Shown here piece by piece: positions 26,629 to 36,024 of a DNA stretch of 64,000 nt. Source of the DNA: Terriglobales bacterium. GTDB taxonomy: Bacteria; Acidobacteriota; Terriglobia; Terriglobales; Acidobacteriaceae. The notes beneath the pieces were generated by a model that was given only the letters and a program-made list of their open reading frames with translations, did not search any database and was not told where the DNA came from. Numbering within the stretch: the first letter of the stretch is position 1; each line of letters begins with the position of its first letter. Position numbers and translations under genes: made by a program. Where the stretch lies: the NCBI GenBank assembly GCA_035567895.1, contig DATMPC010000001.1, forward strand, positions 62,001-126,000, read 5' to 3'.

Positions 26629-28110
26629 ATGAAGAAGATATCTTCCGGAATTTCACCGATCATCTGTATTGACCGGAAGGCCCCAAAGGCGCTACACGAA
26701 CAGATTTATGACGCGTATCGCACGGCGATTATCGATCGCAGCCTGCGCGCGGGGCAGCGAGTCCCGTCGACTCGTATGCTTGCCGGTGAGTTGGGCATCT
26801 CACGGATTCCTATCCTGAACGCGTACGCTCAGCTATTGGCGGAGGGCTACTTCGAGGGCCGTGTCGGCGCTGGAACTGTCGTTTCCAAGTCTTTGCCCGA
26901 TCAAGTTACGCCAATAAGACTCCGCACGGTTCCAAGCTCAAAGAAAGCTCCTCGTGGGCCGCGTGTACTTTCGAAACGGTCTTCTCTTCTGAGCCCTTTC
27001 AACAATGTTGCGTGGAGTCGTGGGTGGGGCCCGTTTGGTGTGAGCCAGGTAGCATTTGATCAGTTTCCATTCCGGATATGGAACAGCCTGGTCACGCGTC
27101 ATTGCAGAAAGGTTCGCGCGGAATCTCTCGATTACGGGAGTCCAATGGGATCGATCGATCTCCGTGAAGCGGTAGCCGCCTATCTCAGGACCGCCCGAGG
27201 CGTTCGCTGCGAGGCAGACCACATCATCATCGTGAGCGGTTCCCAGCAGGCGCTCGAGATCTCTACCCGGGTTCTACTGGATCCTGGCAGTTCAGTGTGG
27301 ATGGAGGAACCCGGATATCGTCTCGCGCGAAGTGTCTTTGCGTTCAATGGCTGCCAGATAGTGCCTGTGCCGGTTGATTCCGAAGGTCTGAACGTGGCCG
27401 CAGGTGTGAAGCAATGCCCCAATGCGCGAGCGGCTTTCGTCAGCCCATCTCATCAGTATCCGCTCGGAGTAACGATGAGCGCGTCGCGCCGACTGCAATT
27501 GCTCGATTGGGCAGAGGGTTCAGGGTCATGGATCATCGAGGATGACTATGACAGCGAGTACAGGTACGAGAACATGCCTATCCCTTCTCTGCAAGGGCTC
27601 GACTCGAATTCGCGTGTGATCTACATCGGGACATTCAGCAAGGTGTTATTTCCGTCCCTTCGGCTTGGCTACATTGTTCTGCCGCCAGATCTGGTGGAAC
27701 GCTTTCTCGCGGCGAGGCTTGCCATGGACATCAGTCCGGCAGGCTTCCATCAAGCAGTGCTGGCGGATTTTATCCGCGAAGGGCACTTCTCGCGCCATAT
27801 TCGCCGGATGCGTTTGCTCTACGGTAAACGGCGCAGCGTACTGATCGAAAGCATTCGTAAACAATTAGGGTTGGCGGCAGAGGTGGTCGGCGGACAAGCC
27901 GGCATGCATCTTTCTCTCACCGTGAAAGGGATTGATGATCGTGAAATTGCGGAGCGGGCGGCGAGCCAACGGTTGTGGTTAGTCCCCCTATCGTCGTCCT
28001 ACCTGCGTAAGCCCGCACGGCAAGGATTCATTCTGGGTTTTGGCAGCACGGGAGTGGAACAGATACCCGATGCCGTTAGCAAGCTGGGCGCGCTGCTGAG
28101 ACCAAACTAA
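26629..28110 (+). CDS. MocR-type regulator (GntR HTH fused to aminotransferase fold)
   Basis: 493 residues. A GntR-type winged helix is at about 20-85 (LHEQIYDAYRTAII; RVPSTRMLAGELGIS), and an aminotransferase class I fold spans about 125-490. The PLP-binding Lys is in GTFSKVLFPSLRLGY (about 330) and the pyridine-N Asp in EDDYDSEY. MocR proteins bind PLP and act as transcription factors, often controlling vitamin B6 or amino-acid genes. Typical targets (pdxS/pdxT) are not in the window, so the regulon is unknown. It is divergent from a LytTR regulator. Confidence 0.9.
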   Translation: MKKISSGISPIICIDRKAPKALHEQIYDAYRTAIIDRSLRAGQRVPSTRMLAGELGISRIPILNAYAQLLAEGYFEGRVGAGTVVSKSLPDQVTPIRLRTVPSSKKAPRGPRVLSKRSSLLSPFNNVAWSRGWGPFGVSQVAFDQFPFRIWNSLVTRHCRKVRAESLDYGSPMGSIDLREAVAAYLRTARGVRCEADHIIIVSGSQQALEISTRVLLDPGSSVWMEEPGYRLARSVFAFNGCQIVPVPVDSEGLNVAAGVKQCPNARAAFVSPSHQYPLGVTMSASRRLQLLDWAEGSGSWIIEDDYDSEYRYENMPIPSLQGLDSNSRVIYIGTFSKVLFPSLRLGYIVLPPDLVERFLAARLAMDISPAGFHQAVLADFIREGHFSRHIRRMRLLYGKRRSVLIESIRKQLGLAAEVVGGQAGMHLSLTVKGIDDREIAERAASQRLWLVPLSSSYLRKPARQGFILGFGSTGVEQIPDAVSKLGALLRPN

Positions 28111-28269
28111 GACTGAAAACACACGAGACGTTTGCTCGCGAAGGTCACGATTTCCTTATCTGCGGCGGTGCGCCAATTGACAGGAATGTACCCCTACTCC
28201 GATAAGACTTGGCGCTCCAGCGATGCTGCTCCAGTTGTGCGCGATGGGGAAGACGCCGATCGTTCTCGA

Positions 28270-31011
28270 CTAGCGCATGGCTCGCAAATGCGATTCCGTT
28301 GTGTTCGCCGATCCTGCAACTGTCACGTTGAAGTGATCGTGAAGGAAGTTCGCCGCCTCGTCGCGCCCCTGGGAAGATTCCGGACTCACGGCGTTCATAT
28401 AGAGAACGTATTCTTCCGCGGCGCCCTCTAGGTCACCAGTCTGCGACCGGCGACGGGCTTCGGCCAGGATCTTTCCGGGCAGGAGCAGGGCTTTTTCCCG
28501 CACTGATTTAATTAACCCGTCTCGGGCCTGAATTTCCAAATCGGTGAGGAATTGAAGCTCATCGGGTTCGGTGCTCTGCTTCTTGATTCCTTCCGTATCT
28601 TCAGGCTTCACGTTGTCGAGGACGACTGCTACTTTGTGATCATCTTTTCTAATAGGAACTGCCGCATCGATTGGATTCCCAGACTGGTCCTTGATGCGGA
28701 AGGTCATATCGACTACAGCCGTCAAGTCGATGTTTTTCTTCGTGTAGTTGTAGGGCGCGATCACATTCTCTGGACGGGTTTGTTCAGTGGTCTCGAGTGT
28801 GCGGCGCGCATCGGCTACATGTTTCTGAGCCACGGTCACTGCCTCGTTCGCAGCAGCGATGACTTCCCTCTTCTTGTGCTGTGCCTGTGCATCGGCTGCG
28901 CCACGCTGAGCGGCACTGAATTGCTGCTGCGCGGCCTCGTAGTCTTGATTTGCTTGCAGCCATGCTGGGTTCTTAACTTCGTGTGTGCCGGCGCGATACT
29001 TGGATGGCAGGGTCTCCAAATTCGTGTTCTTCACTACGCGGTGCTCGAGAACCTCGGCAACCAGTACAAAGTTGGGCTGCACGGCGTCGGATTCGTTAAA
29101 TTGTCGGAGAGCTTTGATGGGCAGTCCGGAAGACTCGAGTCCGTTGGCGATGGCATCTCGCAGTTGATCGGCAAAGCCGACGCTGTCGCGACGTGAGGTT
29201 TGGTCACGCAGCACAACACCCACAGAGAGCCTGGAGCGCAATTGGTATGCAGATGCGTTGCGTGCCATCGCTTCCCGCACGACCGGCATGTTCGGCCTGT
29301 AGTGCTCCGCCTCGTTCAGGTACAGCCAGCCCATGCCGACTCCCGATCCCATGGGCTTGCTCAGATATTTCTGGGCTTGCTCGACGTAGTAGGCGCTGAT
29401 CTTATCGGACAGCAGGTCACGCTTGAGCTTCATCGCCGGGTCTCGACTTAGGCGGCTGGCGCGCTCGAGCAGCTCATAAGCTTGCCTGACGGCATCTTCA
29501 TCCGCGCGTCCCCGAATGGGAACGTGGATTTCTTGCAGCTTCTGCGCCCGCCGAAATGCGGCTGTAACAAAGTTCTTCTCCAGAGCGGCAAGCTGGTCGG
29601 TGACGTAAGGCTGCTGCGCGTCAGGCAAGTTCGCGAGAACTTCATACGCCTCGACGAATTGAGCTTTTTCGGCGTAGATGCGGCTTTGTGCAATCGCGCT
29701 CTGGGCCGCTTGCTTATTGTTGGCGTTATTCGACTGCAGCTCGGCGTTCTTGAGAGCGGCAGCAGCGTCCCGGCTGTCACTGCGTACATCGAGCGCCTTG
29801 CGAAACTCCGCCGCAGCCTGCTCCCACGATTGGTTTTTGCCGAATTCCTGGCCGCGGATAAAGTGGACGGTGTATACGGCTGAAACAACGGCGTCGATGC
29901 GGGGCGTCTCCGACGCAAACGAACGATACGGGCGGAGAGCTGCCATGGCTTCGTCGTAGCGCTTCGAGGCGAGTGACGCTTCGGCACTCTGAACAGCAGA
30001 GCCCAACTTACGTTGTTCAGTAGCGATCTCAGCATTTAGATTCACCGCGGAGGCATATTGAGGGTTTACTGCCAGCACTTGTTCGCTGTGCTGCTTCGCG
30101 GCAATCAACTGCGCATATCCGGTCGTATGCTCGGCTAGCGTCCTGCGATAGCTCTGCAGATTGCTGCGATCGGACTCAAGCAATGAATCCAGTTCTTTAT
30201 TGATCTGCTCCTTGAGCCTGCGGGCAGGAGCGTAACCAGCTACGCTCTTTTCAGCGTTATCTGCTTGCTGCTGCGCGTCCTTCAGACGTGTGAGATCACC
30301 GCGAGCCGATGATTTTCGATACTCGGCGAAGGCAGCCTCCGCCGACTCCTCGTAAATTGCTGCCATCGCGTTTTTCGCGTCGACCGCGTGCGTTGAGGAT
30401 CCATAGCGAACCAGAAATGCTTGCCAAGCCGAGGCTGAATGCGCTCGCTCGGCGGAGAGATACGCTGCGAGCTCGTCATCCGGAGCGGCGACAAACACCA
30501 GACGCACCCCAGGCTTAAACGGTGGAAGCCCCAGCCCTTGAGCTGACGCAGAGACAACGAGCCCTTGAAGTAGCGCCTGATCGGCCGCTTCAGCCGGAGT
30601 GAATTCCGCCTTCTTATCGAACTTCAGACTGCCCGGAACCACGCAGACGGGTTTCGAGTTGACGACCAGTCTGAGAACGCCATCGTCGCCGCGCTCTAAA
30701 GAACTCGCGCCGGCAAGCTGCGCTTTGAACAGCATCTCGTAATTGCGCTTGTCAATTCTCTTGACACCATCGCACATGCGCAGCTCGGTTTTGCCGTTCA
30801 GCGTCACTCCACTGATCTGCACGTACGCAGGTCCATCGGAAACGTCGAAGAGAGCGATCGCAGTCGTCCGCGTGTTCGCCGCCTGCATCGAGGTGGCGAA
30901 ATAGCAGAGAGAAATTGCGCATGCGAATAGACGTAACAATTGGCTTGGCTGGCGGAAGTTTCTGAACACACGCCCGCATGCCTGAAATGTGCGGTATTTT
31001 TGCGAAATCAT
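28270..31011 (-). CDS. Large secreted TPR/coiled-coil protein
   Basis: 913 residues from the ATG at 31011, with an N-terminal hydrophobic segment (about 26-40) that can act as a signal peptide. An upstream ATG at 31065 gives a longer form with no ribosome site. The first 150 residues are a beta-rich domain; then a long alpha-helical part (about 190-640) shows repeated A-rich helices in the manner of TPR. An Ala/Gln-rich coiled coil is at about 750-810. I cannot name a family. The neighbour is a Ser/Thr kinase read in the other direction, and the 214-bp gap holds a 26-bp tandem repeat. Confidence 0.6.
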   Translation of the reverse strand: MISQKYRTFQACGRVFRNFRQPSQLLRLFACAISLCYFATSMQAANTRTTAIALFDVSDGPAYVQISGVTLNGKTELRMCDGVKRIDKRNYEMLFKAQLAGASSLERGDDGVLRLVVNSKPVCVVPGSLKFDKKAEFTPAEAADQALLQGLVVSASAQGLGLPPFKPGVRLVFVAAPDDELAAYLSAERAHSASAWQAFLVRYGSSTHAVDAKNAMAAIYEESAEAAFAEYRKSSARGDLTRLKDAQQQADNAEKSVAGYAPARRLKEQINKELDSLLESDRSNLQSYRRTLAEHTTGYAQLIAAKQHSEQVLAVNPQYASAVNLNAEIATEQRKLGSAVQSAEASLASKRYDEAMAALRPYRSFASETPRIDAVVSAVYTVHFIRGQEFGKNQSWEQAAAEFRKALDVRSDSRDAAAALKNAELQSNNANNKQAAQSAIAQSRIYAEKAQFVEAYEVLANLPDAQQPYVTDQLAALEKNFVTAAFRRAQKLQEIHVPIRGRADEDAVRQAYELLERASRLSRDPAMKLKRDLLSDKISAYYVEQAQKYLSKPMGSGVGMGWLYLNEAEHYRPNMPVVREAMARNASAYQLRSRLSVGVVLRDQTSRRDSVGFADQLRDAIANGLESSGLPIKALRQFNESDAVQPNFVLVAEVLEHRVVKNTNLETLPSKYRAGTHEVKNPAWLQANQDYEAAQQQFSAAQRGAADAQAQHKKREVIAAANEAVTVAQKHVADARRTLETTEQTRPENVIAPYNYTKKNIDLTAVVDMTFRIKDQSGNPIDAAVPIRKDDHKVAVVLDNVKPEDTEGIKKQSTEPDELQFLTDLEIQARDGLIKSVREKALLLPGKILAEARRRSQTGDLEGAAEEYVLYMNAVSPESSQGRDEAANFLHDHFNVTVAGSANTTESHLRAMR

Positions 31012-31133
31012 GCCGGAGTAAGCGCCTTCTGGGGAGAGTTCTGACGGTAGCATAGGGCCACACATGCTGGGTGTCTAAGAACTAAAGAGTCAAGCACTTA
31101 GGTAATCAATGAGAAATCGTCCTTCCTCGCTAT

Positions 31134-31185
31134 TCTTGGGTTGGTAGAAGTACGCCCGCTCTTGGGTTGGTAGAAGTACGCCCGC
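31134..31185. repeat. Perfect tandem repeat of a 26-bp unit
   Basis: Two exact copies of a 26-bp unit (31134-31159, 31160-31185), each containing TCTTGGGTTGGTAGAAG, lie 40 bp before the Ser/Thr kinase start and on the divergent side of the TPR-protein promoter region. The identity suggests a recent slippage duplication. Confidence 0.85.
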
Positions 31186-31225
31186 GCCGTCCCCAGGCTC
31201 AGGCACCCTATGTTTCTGGATCAAA

Positions 31226-33517
31226 ATGGATTCCTTGGAACACACGCCAAATCCGTTCGAGAAGCAAGACAAGGCTCAAGTAGACGAGCGTCCCAGCTCG
31301 AAAGCGGCGTTGTGTGTGCGGCTTTGGGAGTATCCCGGACCGCAAGAAAAGCTGCGTGACCTGGACTGTGCTGCCGACGAGACCGTTGCAGGGCTGATAC
31401 GCAATGTATTCTCCGAAGGCCAGGGCAAAGTGTCCGAGGTGCGTGGAAGCACGCTCATTGCCCAATTTGAGAATCCCTTACGTGCACTAGCAGCGGCAAA
31501 GACGCTGCAAGTAAAGCTGCTCACTTTTCATAGAAATCCTCCAGCTTGCCAGATCGTTGCGGCCGTTATGGTCCATAGCACTGCGCAAGCCGCTCCTTCC
31601 AGTGCCATCGCAATTGGCAGCCCCCTGAGCGAGATCAACTCGGCTCAGATCCTAGTGAGCGAAAAGATCTACGAGACGGCGAAGAATATTCCTGGATTCC
31701 AGTTTTCCGTCAAACCATTTAGCCCGGCGGCTCAAGGCGCTGAAGCGCTCTACGAGCTGCTCTGGACCGATGAGTCAACCTATTCGCACGTACGCAAGGC
31801 CGGGCAAATCGAGAGCGTCAATCCAACGGCTGCGAACCGCTATCAACTTCAATCGGAACTCGGTCGCGGCGCGATGGGTATAGTCTACAAAGCCTACGAC
31901 AATGTGATCGGACGCACGGTAGCGCTAAAGACGATCTCCATTCAGCGCAACTTCGGCGATGGCGTGGAATTGGTCGACCGACTCAAGATTGAAGCCAAGG
32001 CCGCTGGCGGACTCGATCATCCCAACATCATCACTATCTACGACATTGGGCAACAAGACGGCTTCGTGTATCTCAGCATGCAGTTCGTCGAGGGGCAAAC
32101 GCTCGCGAATTTGCTCGACGCCGGCAAACTTCCTCCATTGGCGACACTGTTGTCCTATGCCGACCAGATGTGCAGCGCAGTGGGATTCGCCCACCAACGT
32201 GGCGTAATCCATCGCGATCTGAAGCCTGCTAATTTCATGCTGACAGCGGATGGGGTGGTGAAGGTTCTCGACTTTGGGATTGCCAAGTTTGGCGATACGA
32301 ACATGACGCTAACCGGCGTCGTGGTTGGAACACCCACCTACATGGCTCCGGAGCAGGCGACCGGCAAGAAACTAGACCAGCGGTCAGATGTCTACTCACT
32401 GGGCACAGTCTTCTACGAACTCTTCACGCGGGAGAAGCCGTTTAAGGGCGAGATAGCCGCAGTCTTGTACAAGCTGATCCATGAAGAGCCGACTCCGCCT
32501 TCAGTAATCAATCCATCGCTGCCGAATGGCATTGATTTGATTATTCGCAAAGCGCTCGCGAAGAACCCCGCCGACCGGTATCAAAGCTGCGAAGAAATGC
32601 GCGACGCGTTTCGCGAGCAGGCTGCACTGTTGAAGTCGGCAATGGAGCCGCATGTCGCGGCCGAGCAAGGCACTCAACACGCTCCAGTGCAACCACGTCC
32701 GCTCAGTTCGACGCGAATGAAGGCAGTCGAGCCGCCACGCCGTCGTGCAAATCCCTTCGGCTGGCTCACCGTAATAGCGCTTCTGCTGCTCGTAGCGACG
32801 ATAGGCTGGGCTCTGCACGTGAAATCGCGTACTGGATCGTTCCCTTCTGTTGCCGGAAGAACAATCACGATTACTCGAGTCGAGCCGAAGCCTGCGGTGG
32901 CTAACCAGTCTGCAGAAGCGACCTCGGCGACCGATACACAGGCGGGCACAACTGGTCCGCAAGCTTCCGATCCCAATGCAGACAGTACGAAAGCTGCGGC
33001 GGAAACGTCGCAGGCGGCCACGGATACAACTGCTGGAGCGCAACATGCAGGCGGTGTAACAGTCTTTGCACAGCCACCCGCGAGTGGCGATGCTCATGCG
33101 AGTTCAAGTCAGGGTGCAAATCCTGAACCGGCAACGGCGCCGCCAACATCGGTGCAGGCTCCTTCCACCGTCTCTGATAGCCCGAGGGTCCCAGTAGCGA
33201 AGAACAACGTAGCGAGCGCAAAGATCAACTCAGAGCAGGCGGCCTCCTCTGATGATGAGAGCACCACGGAAGCGCCTCTTTCGGCACCAGAGCGTCATGT
33301 CAGGCCGAGAATCGTAGACAGCCAGGAAGTGGAAGGATTCACTCGCAAAGATATTCCTGATCTCCTGCGCAAGGCCGATGCTGCCGCCGGAGCCGGCGAT
33401 TATCCGCTAGCGCGTTACGAATACCAAATCGTTCTGCGCCTGGACCATCTGAATGCCGCCGCGCGCAACGGACTTGCCCGCGTTCGGGCAGCCCGCGAAG
33501 AACGGCTAGGCCGCTAG
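31226..33517 (+). CDS. Transmembrane Ser/Thr protein kinase with cyclase-like N-terminus
   Basis: 763 residues. Residues 20-195 resemble a degenerate class III nucleotidyl cyclase fold (AAKTLQVKLLTFH; SAQILVSEKIYE); this is a weak call. The kinase domain spans about 206-470: glycine loop GRGAMGIVY, ATP Lys in VALKT (about 235), HRDLKPAN (about 328), DFG (about 349) and APE (MAPEQ). A membrane segment is at about 511-532, followed by an extracytoplasmic Ala/Ser/Thr-rich linker and a TPR-like end (YPLARYEYQIVLRL). This is the PknB-like layout with an extra N-terminal domain. Its stop shares the bases CTAG with the stop of the convergent ATP-grasp gene. Confidence 0.88.
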   Translation: MDSLEHTPNPFEKQDKAQVDERPSSKAALCVRLWEYPGPQEKLRDLDCAADETVAGLIRNVFSEGQGKVSEVRGSTLIAQFENPLRALAAAKTLQVKLLTFHRNPPACQIVAAVMVHSTAQAAPSSAIAIGSPLSEINSAQILVSEKIYETAKNIPGFQFSVKPFSPAAQGAEALYELLWTDESTYSHVRKAGQIESVNPTAANRYQLQSELGRGAMGIVYKAYDNVIGRTVALKTISIQRNFGDGVELVDRLKIEAKAAGGLDHPNIITIYDIGQQDGFVYLSMQFVEGQTLANLLDAGKLPPLATLLSYADQMCSAVGFAHQRGVIHRDLKPANFMLTADGVVKVLDFGIAKFGDTNMTLTGVVVGTPTYMAPEQATGKKLDQRSDVYSLGTVFYELFTREKPFKGEIAAVLYKLIHEEPTPPSVINPSLPNGIDLIIRKALAKNPADRYQSCEEMRDAFREQAALLKSAMEPHVAAEQGTQHAPVQPRPLSSTRMKAVEPPRRRANPFGWLTVIALLLLVATIGWALHVKSRTGSFPSVAGRTITITRVEPKPAVANQSAEATSATDTQAGTTGPQASDPNADSTKAAAETSQAATDTTAGAQHAGGVTVFAQPPASGDAHASSSQGANPEPATAPPTSVQAPSTVSDSPRVPVAKNNVASAKINSEQAASSDDESTTEAPLSAPERHVRPRIVDSQEVEGFTRKDIPDLLRKADAAAGAGDYPLARYEYQIVLRLDHLNAAARNGLARVRAAREERLGR

Positions 33518-34728
33518 TGGATCGGGCGATCCGGAGGCGGCTGGAACGCTGTGTACATCTTCTGCACCCGATCGGAATATTGCTGCAATAACTCTTCCAC
33601 TCGCGCATGTTCGCTAGAGCGCACGATCATACCCACGTGCCAGGGTTTTCGCATGCGCCACACAATCTCGGAATCTCTGAACTCTTCTGTACTCGGCCAC
33701 TCTTCCTTGGCCAGTGAGATTAGTAATCCTGCAGCCTCCCGCTTCGGTTGTGGAGGAACATAACTTTCGTCTTCACCGGCGACTTCGATCTTCGCCCATT
33801 CGCGCCACAAATTCACGCCGGTTGCGGCCTCGATCAATTCCGCTATGTTCGCTCCCCCTACGCGAGCCGAAGTTTCCAGAAAGTAAGTTACTCCGTCTCG
33901 CGCAACGATGAATTCGCTGTGGGAGACGCCCCACACCAGACCGAAGGCCTGCAGCACACGCCAGTTCAGCTCGCACAATTCTTTACTCTTACGATCTGCA
34001 GGGGGCAGCGTCCGCGTGGTGAATACGCCACCTTGATGAGTAACCTCCATCGGCGGCGCGCCGTACTGGCTCACAATGCAGAAAAGCAGCTCACCATGAA
34101 ATGTGATTGTGTCTACGTGATAGACCTGTCCCGGAACAAACCGCTCAAGCAGGTAGAACGAGCGATCGTCACCTAAAGCCTCTAGCGACTTCCAAAGCTC
34201 ATTCTCGCTGGCGATTTTCTTCAGTCCGATAGCACCGGCCTGCGATCTTGGCTTCAATATCCACGGAGCCGGTACCGCGCGCGTGAAGTCGTGTATTTCG
34301 CCGTCGTTAAGTAATCGCACGAACTCGGGAACCGGCAATTTCGCAAACTTTGCCCGGGCACGCATGGCCAGTTTGTCGCGAAAGTAGCGAGTCGTGGTCT
34401 CGCCCATTCCGGGAATGCGCATGTGCTCTCGCAAACTCGCAGCCGTTTCGAGATCGAAATCGTCTAAAGGCACGATGCGATCGATCCTGCGATTTCGGGC
34501 CAGGTGACTTACCGCGAGAACCGTGTGCTGAACGTTCCATTTCTTTTTGACGTCGGGCATGTAGAAGATCTCGTCGATGCTCTCTGTCGGCCAGTTTGCC
34601 GTTTTCATCAGGCTTTCGGATGTGAGCAGCAGCACGGTGCATCCCTGGCGTTTTGCTTCACGCAAAAACTCATGCCCTTTTTCGTAACTTGCAATGCAGA
34701 GAACTGTGAGTGGACCAGCGGCAGACAT
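33514..34728 (-). CDS. ATP-grasp domain protein (carboligase-like)
   Basis: 404 residues. A Rossmann-like N-terminus (about 5-100) precedes the ATP-grasp fold: PWILKPRSQAGAIGLKKI supplies the phosphate-binding Lys, and YFLETSARVGGANIAELI the metal-binding acidic residues. Such enzymes ligate a carboxylate to an amine or thiol with ATP. The pattern resembles carbamoyl-phosphate-synthase-like or peptide-ligase ATP-grasp proteins of unknown substrate. It is convergent with the Ser/Thr kinase, sharing the stop bases. The 217 bp upstream to the next small gene show no named feature. Confidence 0.78.
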   Translation of the reverse strand: MSAAGPLTVLCIASYEKGHEFLREAKRQGCTVLLLTSESLMKTANWPTESIDEIFYMPDVKKKWNVQHTVLAVSHLARNRRIDRIVPLDDFDLETAASLREHMRIPGMGETTTRYFRDKLAMRARAKFAKLPVPEFVRLLNDGEIHDFTRAVPAPWILKPRSQAGAIGLKKIASENELWKSLEALGDDRSFYLLERFVPGQVYHVDTITFHGELLFCIVSQYGAPPMEVTHQGGVFTTRTLPPADRKSKELCELNWRVLQAFGLVWGVSHSEFIVARDGVTYFLETSARVGGANIAELIEAATGVNLWREWAKIEVAGEDESYVPPQPKREAAGLLISLAKEEWPSTEEFRDSEIVWRMRKPWHVGMIVRSSEHARVEELLQQYSDRVQKMYTAFQPPPDRPIH

Positions 34729-34945
34729 GATGGGACGAATTCAGGCGCTCGCAGTGTACCGGATGCGACCGAATCTGACGACTCCGATCATCGGTAATAG
34801 ACGGCCCGATCGGCGGTACCTTTCTAGGTCTGACTACGTCACCAAAAGGGATTACTCCCAGTTTGACAGCTTCCCTGTGCCAGCGGAAAATCACGTGCCA
34901 CTTCCCCGAAATCCAATTCTCCTGGAAAGTCTTGAGGAAAGCCCT

Positions 34946-35056
34946 ATGCGCTGGGTATTCGCACTCAGCCTGATTTGGTGTATAGCCATGTTTGTAGCGG
35001 TTGCTCTATGCCGAGCGGCGGGAGCGAGCGATGTTCACGAACGAGCGATTGATTGA
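34946..35056 (+). CDS. Small single-span membrane peptide (36 residues)
   Basis: A short frame with a GAGGAA box 7 nt before its ATG. It codes for about 36 residues with one hydrophobic helix (FALSLIWCIAMFVAVALC) and a charged tail. The good ribosome site and the clean helix make it a plausible small membrane protein, but there is no family evidence. The rest of the 483-bp gap (34729-35211) shows nothing else I can support. Confidence 0.4.
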   Translation: MRWVFALSLIWCIAMFVAVALCRAAGASDVHERAID

Positions 35057-35211
35057 AAGATAGCTTCTGAAATTACCAGTAGGCATCCCGCCTGCAAACG
35101 ATGTCTTCGCTCGCCCGGGCAACGCAATTTTGGTCCCAACTCTCTCCGTGCATTCCCGCTTCGGCCGGTGTTTTGACGTAATCTTTTCTCCGGACGAGAA
35201 TCATAAGGACC

Positions 35212-36024
35212 ATGAATCGCGTGCTTGCAGTGGCGTTGTGTCTTCTGTGGAGCTCGATTTTTGTAGAGTTACGCGGAACTCAGTCGGGTGCTGTCACAGT
35301 GCCTGAGAATTCCGACGCACCCGCTTCCGGAATTCTCGTGGAACTCTTTACTTCTGAAGGATGCTCAAGCTGTCCGCCTGCCGACGAGCTCCTGCGCAAG
35401 CTCGACGCGCAGCGAACCATTGCCAATAGCCAGATCGTCGTCCTTGGAGAGCACGTCGACTACTGGGATCGAACCGGCTGGCGCGATCGCTTTTCTTCGC
35501 GTGATTACACGGATCGGCAGCAAGAGTATGCCGTTCGTCTCGGCGTTCCAGAGCCATACACGCCACAAATGGTGGTCGATGGGAAGCAGGAATTTGTCGG
35601 CAATAATCCGGGTTCGTTGGAGGCGGCGCTGCGGACAGCCGCCAACGCGCCGAAGACTTCTCTATCCATCCTTGCTGCCGACATCGACGGCAACAATCTC
35701 CTCCTGAAACTCAAGACCACTTCGCTCCCGCCGGACCACAAGCGTGGGGATCTGTACGTCGCAGTGGCGGACAATTCTGATGAGACTCAAGTTCACGGAG
35801 GCGAGAACTCTGGCCGTGCGCTGAGACATGTCGCTGTCCTTCGTAGTCTGCAGAAAGTGGCGAAGGTGGGGCCGGAAGGCCTGACCAAGGACGTCACCCT
35901 ACGTTTGCCAAAGGACGTCGAAAAGAACAATTTACGGGTGGTTGCGTTCGTTCAGGAATCGGGAAATGGTAGGGTGCTCGGCTCTACGGTGAGGATACTC
36001 AGCCGGACAACTGCTACTCGGTGA
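35212..36024 (+). CDS. DUF1223 secreted thioredoxin-like protein
   Basis: 270 residues with a signal peptide (about 1-20). A CxxC motif lies in LFTSEGCSSCPPAD near residue 55, in a thioredoxin-like setting, and the following segment is typical of DUF1223 (HVDYWDRTGWRDRFSS). Proteins of this family are exported and their function is unknown; a redox role is likely from the CxxC. An AAGGA box lies shortly before the ATG. Its 3' end overlaps the convergent LuxR gene by 11 bp. Confidence 0.85.
   Translation: MNRVLAVALCLLWSSIFVELRGTQSGAVTVPENSDAPASGILVELFTSEGCSSCPPADELLRKLDAQRTIANSQIVVLGEHVDYWDRTGWRDRFSSRDYTDRQQEYAVRLGVPEPYTPQMVVDGKQEFVGNNPGSLEAALRTAANAPKTSLSILAADIDGNNLLLKLKTTSLPPDHKRGDLYVAVADNSDETQVHGGENSGRALRHVAVLRSLQKVAKVGPEGLTKDVTLRLPKDVEKNNLRVVAFVQESGNGRVLGSTVRILSRTTATR

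Noticed and set aside
28132-28431. A 99-codon plus-strand frame after the MocR gene
   Set aside because: It overlaps the end of the large secreted protein on the other strand, has no ribosome site and no motif.
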